Of a stretch of DNA of 64,000 nt, positions 9,807 to 21,176 are shown one piece after another. How positions within the stretch are numbered: the first letter of the stretch is position 1; every line of letters begins with the position of its first letter. This DNA comes from Pyrenochaeta sp. MPI-SDFR-AT-0127 (Eukaryota > Ascomycota > Dothideomycetes > Pleosporales > Cucurbitariaceae). The translations under genes were made by a program, and so were the position numbers. Location: NCBI GenBank assembly GCA_020747015.1, contig JAGTJM010000039.1, forward strand, positions 239,755 through 303,754, read 5' to 3'. The notes beneath the pieces are model-generated. The model ran no database searches and was not told the origin of the DNA. It saw only the letters and a list, made by a program, of their open reading frames with translations.

Positions 9807-11903
9807 ATGGCGCTCCATATCCCTTTCCTTTCGCGCCTCCATCTTCGTGAATACTTCGCCCTTGTTCTCTCCATCATCCTCATCGTACTCGAGTCCTTCA
9901 TCGCCGTTATCACCCTCGCCCTCCCAACGCCCATCATCAACTTTTGCTATCGCCTGACGCGACGCTTGTTCAACCACCTATCTTCCCCCTCGTCGAAGCG
10001 CTCACGCCAGAAGAAGAAGGGAGTGTGGAGTACTATTGCCAATGCGTCTGACTTCACAGAGCTGTGCGAGCTGTATGGGTACTATTGCGAGGAGCACATT
10101 GTGCAGACGGGCGATGGATATCTACTAGGCCTGCATAGATTGGGTTGGCGGCAGGGAGAAGAAGATGTGCGAGTGAATGCAGGAGGCAAGGGCAAGGGCA
10201 TAAGGAAAAAAGTTGTGTACTTGCACCACGGCCTGATGATGAACAGTGATGTCTGGGTGTGCCTCACAGAGCGTGAACGATGTTTGCCCTTTGAGCTCGT
10301 TGAGAGGGGATACGATGTTTGGCTTGGCAATAATCGTGGCAACAAGTATTCGAAAAAGAGCGTGCATACGGCACCAACGTCGAGCAGCTTCTGGAATTTC
10401 AGTATGGATCAGTTTGCTTTCCATGATATTCCGGACTCGATTGCGTACATCCTGGAGACTACGCATCAACCAAGCTTGTCGTATATTGGATTCTCGCAGG
10501 GGACGGCGCAGGCTTTTGCTACCCTATCGATACATCCGACGTTGAATGAGAAGGTTGATGTCTTTATCGCATTGGCTCCAGCCATGTCACCGAAGGGTAT
10601 CGCTTCTGGGATCGTTGATTCATTTGTCAAAGCGTCTCCCGATGTCCTCTATCTAGCCTTTGGTCGCAAAGCTATCCTTGCTTCAGCCACCATGTGGCAG
10701 TCAATTCTATATCCTCCGATCTTCGTTCGCCTCATCGACACATCGCTTCGCTTCCTCTTTGGCTGGACCGCTGTCAACATTTCACCGCATCAAAAGCTCG
10801 CAGCATACCCACATCTCTATTCGTACACATCTACTAAGAGTGTGGTTCATTGGTTCCAGATTATCCGCAACGGCGTGTTCCAAATGTACGATGATGAAGC
10901 ACCCAGTCCCCTCTCAAACCGATCAAAGTACTACAAGGTCGCCAAGTTCCCGACAAAGAACATCAAAACACCCATCGTCCTCGTATACGGCGGCTCGGAC
11001 AGTCTTGTTGATATTGATGTGATGCTAAAGGAGTTGCCTCGCCATACCATCGCGAAGGAAATACCGCACTACGAGCACTTGGACTTTCTTTGGGCGCAAT
11101 CAGTCGACGAACTCGTTTTCCCCCATGTGTTCGAAGCTTTAGATGAGTTTGCAGGTACAGACAATGGAGCCTTGGAGGGCCAGAAAGAGAAGCGATGGCG
11201 ATCACCAGGCCGATATCGTGGTCTTCTGCCCGAGTCTGGTGCGCTTCTTGGATCAGAAGGCGACGATGCGGGTAATGAAAGCGCGACTAGCCCTGTAGCA
11301 TTGCGATCCAGAAAGGTCTCGCAAAACACACGACGGCCACTCTCCATCGATGGTGCGGCTGATATGAATCGCTCTACGTCGCAGTCCAGCCCCGCATCTG
11401 CCTCGAAAATTCCGCACTTAGCTAGCTACAAGGCCCGTACGGAAGGCAAGCCGTCGCCATCTCGAAGTAAGGTGATGTCTCCACCACCTACTTTCAGAGT
11501 TCCAACCAATCCAGTCGACTCCCCAGGTGCCTCCCTAGACGCATCACAACTCACGAATCAGACTTCTACGTCCAGACCAGAAGGCTGGTGGTCTTCTGAC
11601 GAGGTCGCTGGCACCGAGCATTCCCAGCCCTCTACTCCTAGTCGCGTCAATAAGAGTCCTAGACGGGCGAGCTTTGATAGCCATACGAGCATGAACTCAT
11701 TAACGGGGAGGTTTGGCGAGAAAGGAATCAGACTAGGTGTAGGGAAAGCGGTTAGTGCATTGGCAGATGTGGAAGGCTATGGTGAGGGGACTAGGAGCAG
11801 TAAAGATGGAGACACTTTGCTTGTGGGAAATGTAGACGATAAAAAGCGGAAAAAAAGTGTGGGGAAGAAGAAGAGAGGTTCTGGTTTGCCTGTAGCAGCT
11901 TGA
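9807..11903 (+). CDS. steryl ester / triacylglycerol lipase (Tgl1/Yeh-type)
   Basis: Acid-lipase-family alpha/beta hydrolase, expected to cleave sterol esters or acylglycerols at lipid droplets or ER membranes. Residues about 12-37 form a hydrophobic N-terminal membrane segment. The lipase region begins at ELCELYGYYCEEHIVQTGDGY. The oxyanion block is LHHGLMMNSDVW (about 139-150), and the nucleophile is Ser230 in GFSQG. Candidate acid and base are Asp in VYGGSDSLVDID (about 398) and His424 in YEHLDFLW. A DN/GNNRGN motif and NFSMDQFAFHDIP agree with the Tgl1/Yeh1/Yeh2 group. The C-terminal 250 residues are Ser/Pro-rich and probably disordered and phosphorylated, ending in a Lys-rich stretch. 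The gene is intronless, 698 residues. Whether sterol ester or TAG is preferred cannot be read from sequence. Confidence 0.93.
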   Translation: MALHIPFLSRLHLREYFALVLSIILIVLESFIAVITLALPTPIINFCYRLTRRLFNHLSSPSSKRSRQKKKGVWSTIANASDFTELCELYGYYCEEHIVQTGDGYLLGLHRLGWRQGEEDVRVNAGGKGKGIRKKVVYLHHGLMMNSDVWVCLTERERCLPFELVERGYDVWLGNNRGNKYSKKSVHTAPTSSSFWNFSMDQFAFHDIPDSIAYILETTHQPSLSYIGFSQGTAQAFATLSIHPTLNEKVDVFIALAPAMSPKGIASGIVDSFVKASPDVLYLAFGRKAILASATMWQSILYPPIFVRLIDTSLRFLFGWTAVNISPHQKLAAYPHLYSYTSTKSVVHWFQIIRNGVFQMYDDEAPSPLSNRSKYYKVAKFPTKNIKTPIVLVYGGSDSLVDIDVMLKELPRHTIAKEIPHYEHLDFLWAQSVDELVFPHVFEALDEFAGTDNGALEGQKEKRWRSPGRYRGLLPESGALLGSEGDDAGNESATSPVALRSRKVSQNTRRPLSIDGAADMNRSTSQSSPASASKIPHLASYKARTEGKPSPSRSKVMSPPPTFRVPTNPVDSPGASLDASQLTNQTSTSRPEGWWSSDEVAGTEHSQPSTPSRVNKSPRRASFDSHTSMNSLTGRFGEKGIRLGVGKAVSALADVEGYGEGTRSSKDGDTLLVGNVDDKKRKKSVGKKKRGSGLPVAA

Positions 11904-12104
11904 TTCACATAGTCGGCTTAGCTTATCGTTTAAGATTAGCCTACTTAAGTAAACATAGACATAGATATCAGCCATGTTAGGACTCATGTACGGATCTTGT
12001 TTCAAGACACACTACGCACTTTCCTACATTCACTCAACTCAGCTATTTCTTGTTCAGCCCCACGACTGACCGAGGCTAGCTTAATGTAGCTTAGTACTGT
12101 GGCC

Positions 12105-14256
12105 ATGATCACCGATGCCCAGTGCTGTTGGAAGTCGATTCTGGTTCCTCCCAGCCCTTACATCACTCTCACTCCGTTTACTACCGAAACTGTAGTTTTA
12201 TTTGCGATGAATATATCCTTGGCGGAACTGCTCGCACATAGATGTGGTCATTGTGGGGATATGACAGGCTGGTCGATGCCACGAGAGACCTTCAAGCTTG
12301 GAGCCAAACAGGGCTGTTTGCTGTTTCAAATTGCAACTGCCTGTTTCGACTGGATTGCATCAAAGTTCAGACTTGATGTTGATCAAGAGAATGTGCGTTT
12401 CTCAAGTGATGGGTGGTGTCACACGAAGTGTATAGACGATACTGGTACTTTTGCCCTGGATTGCGAATGTCTATGGTCAACAGGTAAGTTCATGAATATT
12501 GGGCACAGTCTTGCTCCACGCATATTCTGATGATGCGAAAGACGGTCAAACAACGTTGACGACTCTGGACCAAGAAAGAGTGCTTGAAATGCTTCCTGGA
12601 AGTACTTCTTCCGTTGTTACATTTGAGACTTTGGAATCATGGCTTAACCTATGCCTTTCGAATCATACTCGCTGTGCTGGTGCCGTGTCAACCTGCCATG
12701 GAGGCGTCCGATTTCTGAAGATCTGCAATAGCTCAGTGGTTTTATTAGACAACGCCGAACCCATCCATTATGCTTGCCTCAGTCACTGTTGGGGTTCAGG
12801 AGAAAACATAGTGAAAACTACCGTTGACAACATACAAGAGCGTAAAAAGGGCGGTATCTCCATAGTGTCGTTACCAAGAACTTTCCAAGATGCGGTTCTT
12901 GTTTGTCAGACACTGAATATCGGATACATTTGGATTGATAGTCTTTGCATAATCCAAGACTGTCCTCAAGACTGGCAGAATCAGGCTTCCCGGATGGCAG
13001 AAATCTACGAGAGCGCTCACATCGTGATCGCTGCCGTAAAAGGCCAAGATCCATCGCAAGGTCTTTTCAGCGAAACACAACCGCTTTTTATCGGGGAACC
13101 CCTTCCTGGCTTCTCAAATCTTCGTATCCGACAAAAAAGTGGCTTTCCTGACCCAGAAGCAACGAATTACAAGCATCGAAATGACGATGGTTGGGCATTG
13201 TATAAACGTGCCTGGGCGTACCAAGAACTGAGTTTGGCGCCTCGGGTTCTCCACTTCGGCCCACAAGAGGTAACATGGCATTGCCGACATGTAGAAATTA
13301 GCGAAAGTAATCCAGGAGGAACCTCCACTGAATCACAACAACGAGGCATTGTATCTACAAGTTTAGATCGGAGAGCGACCAATTATCAGCGGGAGTGGTA
13401 TTCTATCGTCTCGGGCTATTCGTGGCGAAATATCACTTTCCGTAAGGATTCACTACCCGCGATTTCTGCCTTTGTAAGTCGAATTCAAATGCACAAGCCC
13501 AATAAGAGTTACATAGCCGGGCTATGGACAGATACATTGCATTTCGACCTCTTGTGGAATATTTCATCAAAATATACGCAGTCGAATCTCCCAGAGGATA
13601 CTTCAGTCATGCAGAGGAATACACCGACTTGGTCTTGGGCGTCACAGCCACGCCCTGTAGAATGGAATTTGACTTTAGACCCCTTTTACTGTCAAATTGT
13701 GGACTGTACCAAAATAGTGCAGACAACCTACGTCACAAATGGACCAGAAATACTCGGTGAGATTCAGGATGCCGCTATCGTCATCCAAGCGCCAACACTA
13801 AAAATCTGTAACATGCCATTTCTAGATCGTGCAACGTTCAACCCAGGGCCCGGGTTACACCAAAGGGCAATGGATGCCATTACAGCCCCAAAGCCGAATC
13901 TTGCCGATCATATGTACCAAACTGTAGCCTGCCAGTTCATAATGGACCAGAGCTATCTGAACGGAAACAATATCGAGCAGACCGCCAAACCTATTGCTAT
14001 TCCGCTGATAAAGTCAAAAATGTCGAGTGATTCAATGCCAGTGCTTTTGCTTCTGGAAACGACGGAAAAGGGTAAATTTGAAAGAGTTGGGATTTGCTCT
14101 ATTCATTTGTTTGGTCATTTCATATTGAGACATCTCTTTATGCTACCGCTGACCGTCGAGGAAAGAACAGATGTACTAAAGGCCGAAGAAGGGTACCACA
14201 AGCATTTCATCAACATGATTGAGGAAATGGAGACACAGTTCATTACTTTAGTTTAA
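12105..14256 (+). CDS. HET-domain protein (heterokaryon incompatibility type)
   Basis: Likely cytosolic protein of the HET family, some members of which trigger cell death after non-self recognition in fungi. Intron 12484-12541 joins an N-terminal exon (Cys-rich, CGHC and GCLLFQ, as in many HET proteins) to the main exon. The spliced product is 697 residues. HET motifs are visible: HYACLSHCWG (about residue 202), a Leu-Pro-Arg-Thr-Phe-Gln-Asp-Ala block, GYIWIDSLCIIQDC (about 254), SRMAEIYESAHIVIAA, and WAYQELSLAPRVLHFG. The C-terminus has TPTWSWASQ, common in this type. No NACHT, WD40 or ankyrin region is attached. The start at 12105 is the longest; an ATG at 12207 (MNISLAELL) is an equally possible start that begins just before the Cys motif. 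Confidence 0.88.
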
Positions 14257-14428
14257 TGATGCTCATTTTACAAACTCAATCCAGTAGTAGAGCATCCTAT
14301 TTCCGCTCCGCTCCTTGACATCTTCGTGGCGTACTAGAAGCCGTCGTTACCTTGAAGGATAAGCCGAATTAATAACATGACCAAAAAATTCAACTCAAGC
14401 ATTTATCGCCCAATAGCATGGTGCACTC

Positions 14429-15472
14429 TCAAAGTTTCGCTAATCTCTCCAAGGTCTGTTTTGCCTCGTTCCTTACACTTTCCACGATAACCTTGGCGCT
14501 TTGCACATCCTTCACCATGCCTACGCCCGTACCAGCCCAGATTGCTGCCCTTCCACGCAAGCCTGTCTTGTAGCCCTTATCATCCTCTCCTACTGCCTCA
14601 ATATGAAGCCTTTGAATCTCCTCTAGGCCGATGCCATTTACATAATCTTTGTGACTTTGGATCACCAAGCTGCGACCGTCGTACAATTCCGGCCATATAT
14701 TTGGACCCCGCAGTTGGTCAAACAGTTTAGAACGTGTAGTAACTTGTCCTCCATCTTGCGCTTCAAGAACAGCAGCTTGGTAGTTTGGGTGGATGATGAC
14801 TTCATCGGCAGCAAGGAAGCGTGTTCCCATTACTACGCCTTGTGCACCAAGCGAGAGAGCAGCAGCAACGCCTCGACCGTCGACAATGCCTCCAGAAGCA
14901 AGGAGTGGTATGTGCGAGAACCCTTCTTTTGCAAGCACATCCGATGCTTCAGGCAAGAGCGAGATGATGCCCGCGCCCTTTTCGAATCCGTGTCCGCCTG
15001 CATCTGCGCCCTGCATACACAACACATCTGGGGTGGCATTTTGAGCAACATGCAGAGCGGCAGCGACACTTCCGACCTGGACCCAGATCGCACTAGTTGA
15101 AGACACCTTCCGAATAGCGGATGCCCATTCCGTGTAGTCGTCCAATGATTTGGAGGCGAAGAGCCAAACGACGGCAGGTTTGAACTCTTCGATTACTGGT
15201 AAAACTTCTGGAAGGTTGAGCACAAAGGGCAACAGACCGACACCAACGGGCAGGACTTTCAACGATGAGAGGTTTGGGTCGGATTTGATGGCGCTGGATG
15301 CAATTTGCATCTCCTTACGAAGGTCTTCAACATTGAAGAGACCTCCAATCAAGCCTAAGCCTCCAGCGAGTGACACAGCTGAGGCCAAATTCCCGCCTGC
15401 AAACCCAGCCATTGGAGCGTTGACAATAATTGGGGACAAAGCCCATGGTAGCTGCTCACTGAGTGTCGGCAT
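14429..15472 (-). CDS. nitronate monooxygenase (2-nitropropane dioxygenase family)
   Basis: FMN-dependent TIM-barrel oxidoreductase that oxidises alkyl nitronates such as propionate 3-nitronate, a plant and fungal toxin. The intronless frame gives 347 residues. Diagnostic features are an N-terminal PIIVNAPMAGFAGGNLA, the FMN and active-site loop GADAGGHG (155-162, His161 the candidate catalytic residue), LASGGIVDGRGVAAALSLGA, and GVVMGTRFLAADE. Length and motif order match eukaryotic class members. Detoxification of nitronates is the family role; the physiological substrate here is inferred. The gene is convergent with the HET gene (172 bp between stops). Confidence 0.94.
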   Translation of the reverse strand: MPTLSEQLPWALSPIIVNAPMAGFAGGNLASAVSLAGGLGLIGGLFNVEDLRKEMQIASSAIKSDPNLSSLKVLPVGVGLLPFVLNLPEVLPVIEEFKPAVVWLFASKSLDDYTEWASAIRKVSSTSAIWVQVGSVAAALHVAQNATPDVLCMQGADAGGHGFEKGAGIISLLPEASDVLAKEGFSHIPLLASGGIVDGRGVAAALSLGAQGVVMGTRFLAADEVIIHPNYQAAVLEAQDGGQVTTRSKLFDQLRGPNIWPELYDGRSLVIQSHKDYVNGIGLEEIQRLHIEAVGEDDKGYKTGLRGRAAIWAGTGVGMVKDVQSAKVIVESVRNEAKQTLERLAKL

Positions 15473-15990
15473 CTCAAAGTAGGTCAGGTAGATATAACGA
15501 TCAATAGAACAGGTGATAGGTGCGTAGAGGATTCTCTATGCTTGACTGGTCTTCCGCTCACAATTTGAGTCGAGATGGTAGTCTTATACGGCTATGTACA
15601 ACGCCCGTGAAGGCTGAGAGTAAGCAACGATGCTGATCTAGAATCCTTGCCAAACCGTGTCGCTTAGTAGACACCTGCTGACATCGCAACATGTAACGTT
15701 GTTTACTGAACCTTCGCCATTCATTAGACTATGCTGGCGGGTCATGGTCAGCTTACTTCAAGGTGTGCTGACTTTTCGTGCAAGGACCGAACTATGCTTC
15801 GTAAGATGACAATCAAAGCGTGTAGTGTAGTGGCGCACCAGACACTATCCATGTATATCACGCATAAAGGTTGATGTTCATCGCTTTGCACTAAGGCTCG
15901 CTTGATCTGTCTGTCCCACCTTTATCATTTCTTGGTCCTATTTTGATTAGAATCTATTATCATTAATCTCAAATTCCGACAAATCAAATC
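15473..15990. other. intergenic, upstream of tRNA
   Basis: This is the nitronate monooxygenase promoter side and the 5' flank of the tRNA gene. No open frame or repeat is supported. Confidence 0.5.
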
Positions 15991-16074
15991 GGCTCGATGG
16001 TGTAGTTGGTTATCACGTTCGCCTCACATATCCGAGTGCGCGAAAGGTCGCGAGTTCGAGCCTCGCTTGAGTCA
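15991..16074 (+). tRNA. tRNA-Val (CAC) with a 10-nt intron
   Basis: The sequence folds as a cloverleaf. The acceptor GGCTCGA pairs with TTGAGTC (two G-U pairs), with discriminator A16074. The anticodon stem is TTCGC/GCGAA, and the T arm is GCGAG-TTCGAGC-CTCGC. The D arm carries GTG/CAC. The interval between the anticodon stem halves is 17 nt rather than 7. Removing a 10-nt intron after the usual position 37 leaves the loop CTCACAC with anticodon CAC, which decodes the Val codon GTG. The 3' CCA is not encoded, as expected in eukaryotes. Confidence 0.93.
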
Positions 16075-16076
16075 AG

Positions 16077-16083
16077 TTTTTTT
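16077..16083 (+). terminator. RNA polymerase III oligo-T terminator
   Basis: A run of seven T residues starts two bases after the tRNA discriminator base, a standard Pol III stop. Confidence 0.85.
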
Positions 16084-16654
16084 GCCAATTTTTGCTGGTT
16101 CTTTGACCATCAGAGTCTATTCAATCTTTCTGTTGATGTATGTCTTTAAGAACATGAAGGTATGTGTGACCAAGCGTGCTCTTTGTTGTCCTAGTATGCG
16201 TTCTAGCCTTTATGTATTCAGCGTTTCTTTTGCATTCGTGCGACCACGGATAAACATCATTGTCATCGGCCTGATTTCCCTTTGATCCTTACAAACGTAA
16301 TAATTTGAGTATTCAGGATACCAAAACGTCATCTGGCGTAAGAGATGATATTTTACAGGACATAGTGAATTAGGAGAACAGGAGGTGGATATAAGATAGT
16401 GCAGTCCAATCATGAAGCAGTGGCACTTGGGCGATTGTTGTGAAGAAGGAAACATCTCAATTCCTCATCAATCAACTTACCAGCTATAGCTTTTGCCAGT
16501 TTTTGCAAAATGGAACACATGCGTGCGAAGATATCAGATAAATCGAATGCGGTTTCAATGCGCGGGATCTATCAAGACTCACTTGTAAACGATCATCGAT
16601 CTGTATCCGGAGATGGAAGTTATAGCAATATGATTCCTTTACTAGCTCCAGCAA
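16084..16654. other. intergenic, tRNA to lectin 3' end
   Basis: Only short open frames without domains occur here. It probably includes the 3' untranslated region of the lectin gene on the minus strand. Confidence 0.5.
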
Positions 16655-18217
16655 TTACTCTAAAGACAATGCAAACTTGCCTTCCAAAGGAACCCAATCT
16701 GACCACGTTCCTCCTTTTAAAACGTTACTGTACATGGCGTCTGCCGCTCCAATACCGAACACGTGAACTCCTTTGCTCTCTGTTGAGACAGCTACGGGCG
16801 CCGAATTAGACACTCCCCCGAAACTTTCCCACTCTTCCCAATTATTCCCGACCAGCCGGTTGTGCCAGATCGCACCGTTTCCAGCGCCGACGGCGAAAAG
16901 TTCAAGTCGATTCGGATCTGAGACTACGACAGCAGGCTCAGATTCCCACTGGCCGTTGAGAGAAATCCAATTTGACCACCGGTTGCTATTCCAAGACATA
17001 TGATACATGGCATCGTCTGTACCCACGCCAAAGATATCCAGCCGGTTGGCTGCCCATGACGTGATGACTGGCGGACTCTTGAACATACCGCCTAGACGGT
17101 ACCACGACCCCCAATTGCCTTGCCAATAGTTCTGATAGACTGCGTTGTCTGTCCCCAGTCCAATCATATCCAGTCGTCCGGGCCCCCAGGCTGTGACACT
17201 CGGCGGAGAATTGAACTTTCCCCCAAGAGCGTGCCATTCCGCATCCCATCTTAAACCCTCACCACCACCGTACGCTTTGTGGAACATAGAGCTATCTGTT
17301 CCTAGTCCAAAAACATCCAGTCGATTGATTCCCCAAGACACAACTGCGGGCGGGGAAGAAAACACACCACCTAGAGAAACCCATTGGGGACTCCAGACAC
17401 CGTTGTCATAATGGCGCTCGTACATGGCGCCATCGGTCCCTATACCAAGAACATCAATGCGACCTTCACCCCAAGATACCGCGACAGGCGGGAAATTGAA
17501 CACCCCACCGAGCGGTGTCCAGAGCTCATCGAAGCTTGTGCCTTGCCCATTTTTGAAGTAGCAGCCGTTTTCATTTCCGACACCGAAGATTGTTGCCTTG
17601 CCAGACGTCCATGTGATCGCAGAAAGCATGCGCACGCACATTGTACCGTGACAAACGCTCTCAGAGGATGATGAAGCAGTAGGGCTCGCGCGAGTTTTAG
17701 TGGCTGTAGTCAACGATGCGACCGGGGTGCCGGTGCCAGTAGGCATGCCTGCTGGATTTGAGGCACCTGGCATAACGGGTCCTGCGGCAGTGCCTGGAGA
17801 ACTAAGGTGATGTCAGGACCTCTGTCTGAGAAGATCATAAACTAATCAACGTTGGAGAAACACGGGGATGGTATACCTCGATCCTGCTTTCTTCTTAGTA
17901 CCCAGCGTGCCGCCCACCGCTCCTCCTACCGCAGCCGCAATCACAAGAAAAACCACTATTCCCAGTATCCACCATTTTCGATGACTTTTCTTGACAGGAG
18001 GGGCTTGCGCATACGCTTCAGGCTGGGCGAGATGTGCTTTGTCTTGACCGTAACCGTATTGCGGAGGGGGGGAGGGATATCCATACGGAGAAGGAACTTG
18101 ACCTTGGCTCAAAGGGTGCTGGGCATAATGAGGGTATTGAGGCGCTCCTTCTGGTGGTTGTGGTGGTTGTGAAAAAGGAACGACCTCAGGACCATCGTGA
18201 GATCGGCGTAGTTCCAT
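16655..18217 (-). CDS. membrane-anchored seven-bladed PLL-like lectin
   Basis: Predicted type II surface protein with a beta-propeller ectodomain. Exon 1 (17877-18217) encodes about 75 Pro/Gln/Tyr-rich cytosolic residues, a Lys/Arg-flanked transmembrane helix (WWILGIVVFLVIAAAVGGAV) and the start of the stalk. Intron 17802-17876 joins it to a Ser/Thr-rich stalk and seven repeats of about 46-50 residues. The repeat pattern is S-W-x-x-x-R-L-D-x-F-G-x-G-T-D-x-x-x-x-(Y/W/H)...W...LGG-x-F-x-S-P-P. This pattern is that of DUF346/PLL propeller lectins (Photorhabdus PLL binds fucose and other sugars). The spliced frame closes with AG+T = Ser and is about 495 residues. Fungal fucose lectins of the AAL type are an alternative family, but the repeat signature fits PLL better. 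Ligand specificity is inferred. Confidence 0.85.
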
Positions 18218-18949
18218 GACTCTAGTGAATCACGAGGCCGACCCAAAAGCTGGGGTTGCGGGGGGTTATAATCCCCCATTATTACGACAAGGCTGTGCGC
18301 TTTGGGCTATGTTATGGCTTTTACCTGTGTGCCAATAATGAATCGAGAATAAGTGCAGGTTTGGGAGGGTTCAAAAGGAAAGCTTGGCAAACACGCCCTG
18401 GGGCCATAAGCTGGAGTGAAATGGGTCTAATTGGTACGCCTGTAAGCCTGGAGCGAGAATGGCTTCGGGGGGCGTATTCGCGTAGGAATCGTCCAGTCAG
18501 TTGGCTGCGCAGCTTGTCAGCCATAAAAGCCACAAGATAAGGCACGTCCCATTCTCCTCGCATTCATGGGCGATTCTGGCAATGTTACCACACAACCTTC
18601 GTGTCGTTAGACAGAGCACTAAAGTTTATGTGACTCGAACCACCATCTTAAGGTATCCCGTTGGTGATTCTCACACTCGCTACCACATTACTGTAAAAAG
18701 CATGATACGAGAGGAAACGCTAGCAGGCCTCAAAACAAATGCAATATATGATTGTAGACCAGACTATGCTGTGGGTATCAAACCATGCTAACGAGAAACA
18801 TAGACCAATAGCAGAGACTATGAGCATCTGAGGTGGCAAGGCGGCAGTAGAGACGAACCTTAATCACCTTCTATGAACTATACGCGACAACTTACACATG
18901 GCCGGAAGACGATCTTCCGGCATCTAATCCACGTAGAGTGTTTTGCGCA
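18218..18949. other. intergenic, lectin 5' / dynein LIC 3'
   Basis: About 730 bp with no supported gene. It includes the lectin promoter and the 3' flank of the dynein gene. Short open frames lack domains. Confidence 0.5.
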
Positions 18950-20730
18950 TTACGCGCCTCGCGGACTGTTCGAGGGACCCTTATTGACAAGGCCAGAGAA
19001 AAATGACCGAAGCTTCTCGTTGTCCATAATATTAGAATCTTGCGCCTTAGGAGTAGGTGTCTCAGGGTCATTTGTTCGGCTTGCTTCGCGATCCTAGGGT
19101 GCCGTTAGTATCATCATACATTGATCCTTTTTCAACTACGGTCTCCGAGAAAGAAAGGTTGGTCACGAACCTGCAGACGCTTCACCATCTCATCAGCATT
19201 TACCTGAATACCACCCATATTAAATTGAACAGGCCCAATATGCTCCTCAACAACACCTGAAGCCTCATCCGCCCAAACCCTAGATGCTGAAGGGTCTTGC
19301 TCTTTGCGTGCCGCTTTGATTGCTGCCTCATTCGCATCTTCTTGCCGTAGTTGCTCGAGGATACCGACCTGATCAGTAAGGAATGCTTGGGGGTCTTTGC
19401 TGGTCACCTCAATGCCGTTGGTCTGTTTTGAGAGGCTTGATAACGGGTAGTCAGACTCAGGATTGCGTATGGTTTCTTCGTAAATCGATGTCACGGACGG
19501 TCCGTCCCGTTCTTCTTCTTCTTCTACTACTACTACTTCTGCTGTTGGCACTGGGCTACCGTTCGTTTGAGCCTCACCGTCCGCAGGCACTGACAGATCC
19601 CCAGGTGTTGGTCGCATGTGTCGAGGAATGTCGATGTCGACACTCCATTTCTCGCTGATTCCCTCAACGTCGAACCCTTCTCGCAAGATTCGTATCTTCG
19701 CCCAGGAATCCCAGTTTGGTGGTACAAGAACTCGATCGCGGTCGGTTACGTTGTGCCGCAGCTGCTCCTGCTTCAGTAATGATTTGATTCCCAGAGCTGA
19801 GTGGATCAGTGTGCGCAATGACCCGGGCGCAGTTGGCATGGTATACACTAAGCTCGAACCGTGTTTGAGAAGGATTGTGCGCAGGTACTGGAGTATAAAG
19901 TCGAATTCCTCCTCTTTCCAACCCCGTTCTTTCTCTAGGGTTTCAATCTTGTCTGCATTCTGACATACCACGCAAAGAGGTATGCCCAGCGGCTCATCCC
20001 ACTCTCCCGGTCCTAGCGGTATCTTCACATTTTCCATACTGCTCCCCTCAGTCACAATGTTGCGCCCTTGGTCCTGCAGTGTCTGGATGTTCTCCTCCAG
20101 AGCCACCTTCGAAGCATCGTCGAGTGAGACGATGAGTGACCTCAAGACTCGTATCCAGTCGCGTAACTGCCGTATCCATAGCCATGGATGATTCCAGTCC
20201 AGCAGTATGACGATGAGCATGTGCGGGAGGGTGCGTGGGTTTAGGTACGGTTTGATCAAGGGTGTAAAGGAGGGCGAGGGGTTAGCGAGTAGATATAATG
20301 AGAGACGGGCAAGAGTGTCTTCAGTCGTTAGTATCATAGTCAACATGCAGAAACAGGGGACAAACCCTCATGGTCGGTGTCGAGTACGTCTTGGTAGGTG
20401 TATCCCAAGGCGAATTGATTCGCGATTGGCGGCTTTCTGCCTCGTTCTGGCGGCCTTCGGTTATTCGAAGCGTCTGTAGATAGTGATTCTAGGAACTCCC
20501 GCTGTGTCTCTGGCGTGCCACCTAATCCCCTCGGTTAGAATCTTTCCCCTGTGTTTCTCGTAGATGCGCATACCCAGGACTAGCAAGCTCTTCTCTGGTA
20601 ATCGCTTTCCACTCGATATGTTGTCCAGCATAGGCTTCCATATTTCCTCCTTGTCCGCGTCACTACTGCCAGGACGCTCATGACTTGCTGGTGTCCGTGT
20701 AGGGAAATTGGAAGTTCGACGCGTGCTCAT
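18950..20730 (-). CDS. cytoplasmic dynein light intermediate chain
   Basis: Subunit of cytoplasmic dynein 1 that binds the heavy chain and cargo adaptors, moving nuclei and endosomes along microtubules. Four exons: introns 20522-20573, 20319-20365 and 19094-19170. Joins restore LLVLGGTPETQREFLESL (the degenerate P-loop region), ALGYTYQDVLDTDHEDTLARL, and LPHMLIVILLDWNHPWLWIRQ. They also restore CQNADKIETLEKERGWKEEE, where the NxxD-like position reads NADK, and the conserved C-terminal helix MDNEKLRSFFSGLVNKGPS. The last exon (18950-19093) is missed if the frame is simply followed to 19132. The protein is 534 residues. The start at 20730 (MSTRRTSN) was chosen over an in-frame upstream codon at 20856. 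An acidic/Val microsatellite-like tract (about 19505-19545) sits in a variable linker. Confidence 0.94.
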
Positions 20731-21176
20731 TGCGGAGGTGCTGCGGAGCTTTGGCGCGTGTGGTATGGCCCTCCCAGGTGCCGGTGATGTCTTGTTCGGT
20801 GATGAGCAGACGTTGTGGCGGTGAAACAAGCAAGACGCATGCGAGGAACCAGTCAACGTCTAGTGGGGTTGCGGTAGTGGTTTGGGGTGCATGTCCATGG
20901 GAGCTTTTCTGCAGGGGTTCTCCCGCTTGAGCCCTGCCAAGACCGAGCTTCAAAAAAGTATTGCGGAACTCACCTCCGCAGCTTACGACAACACCTCTTC
21001 CGCAAAACTACGACAGGATATTCTTAGATCGAAGAGCCAGGGGGAAAGCAGAAGCTCGGAACAGCATGTCTATCTAGGCTCCAATCTGGACCCAGCAACA
21101 ATACTATCGGCCTACAGCACGTCACGTAGTCTCCCAAGCCGCGAGTTTCTACCTAGTGGTTTACTCACTCCGCGCC
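20731..21176. promoter_or_regulatory. divergent promoter, dynein LIC / IST3
   Basis: A 446-bp interval lies between two start codons pointing apart. Both genes are housekeeping, so a bidirectional promoter is likely. No specific element is assigned. Confidence 0.55.
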
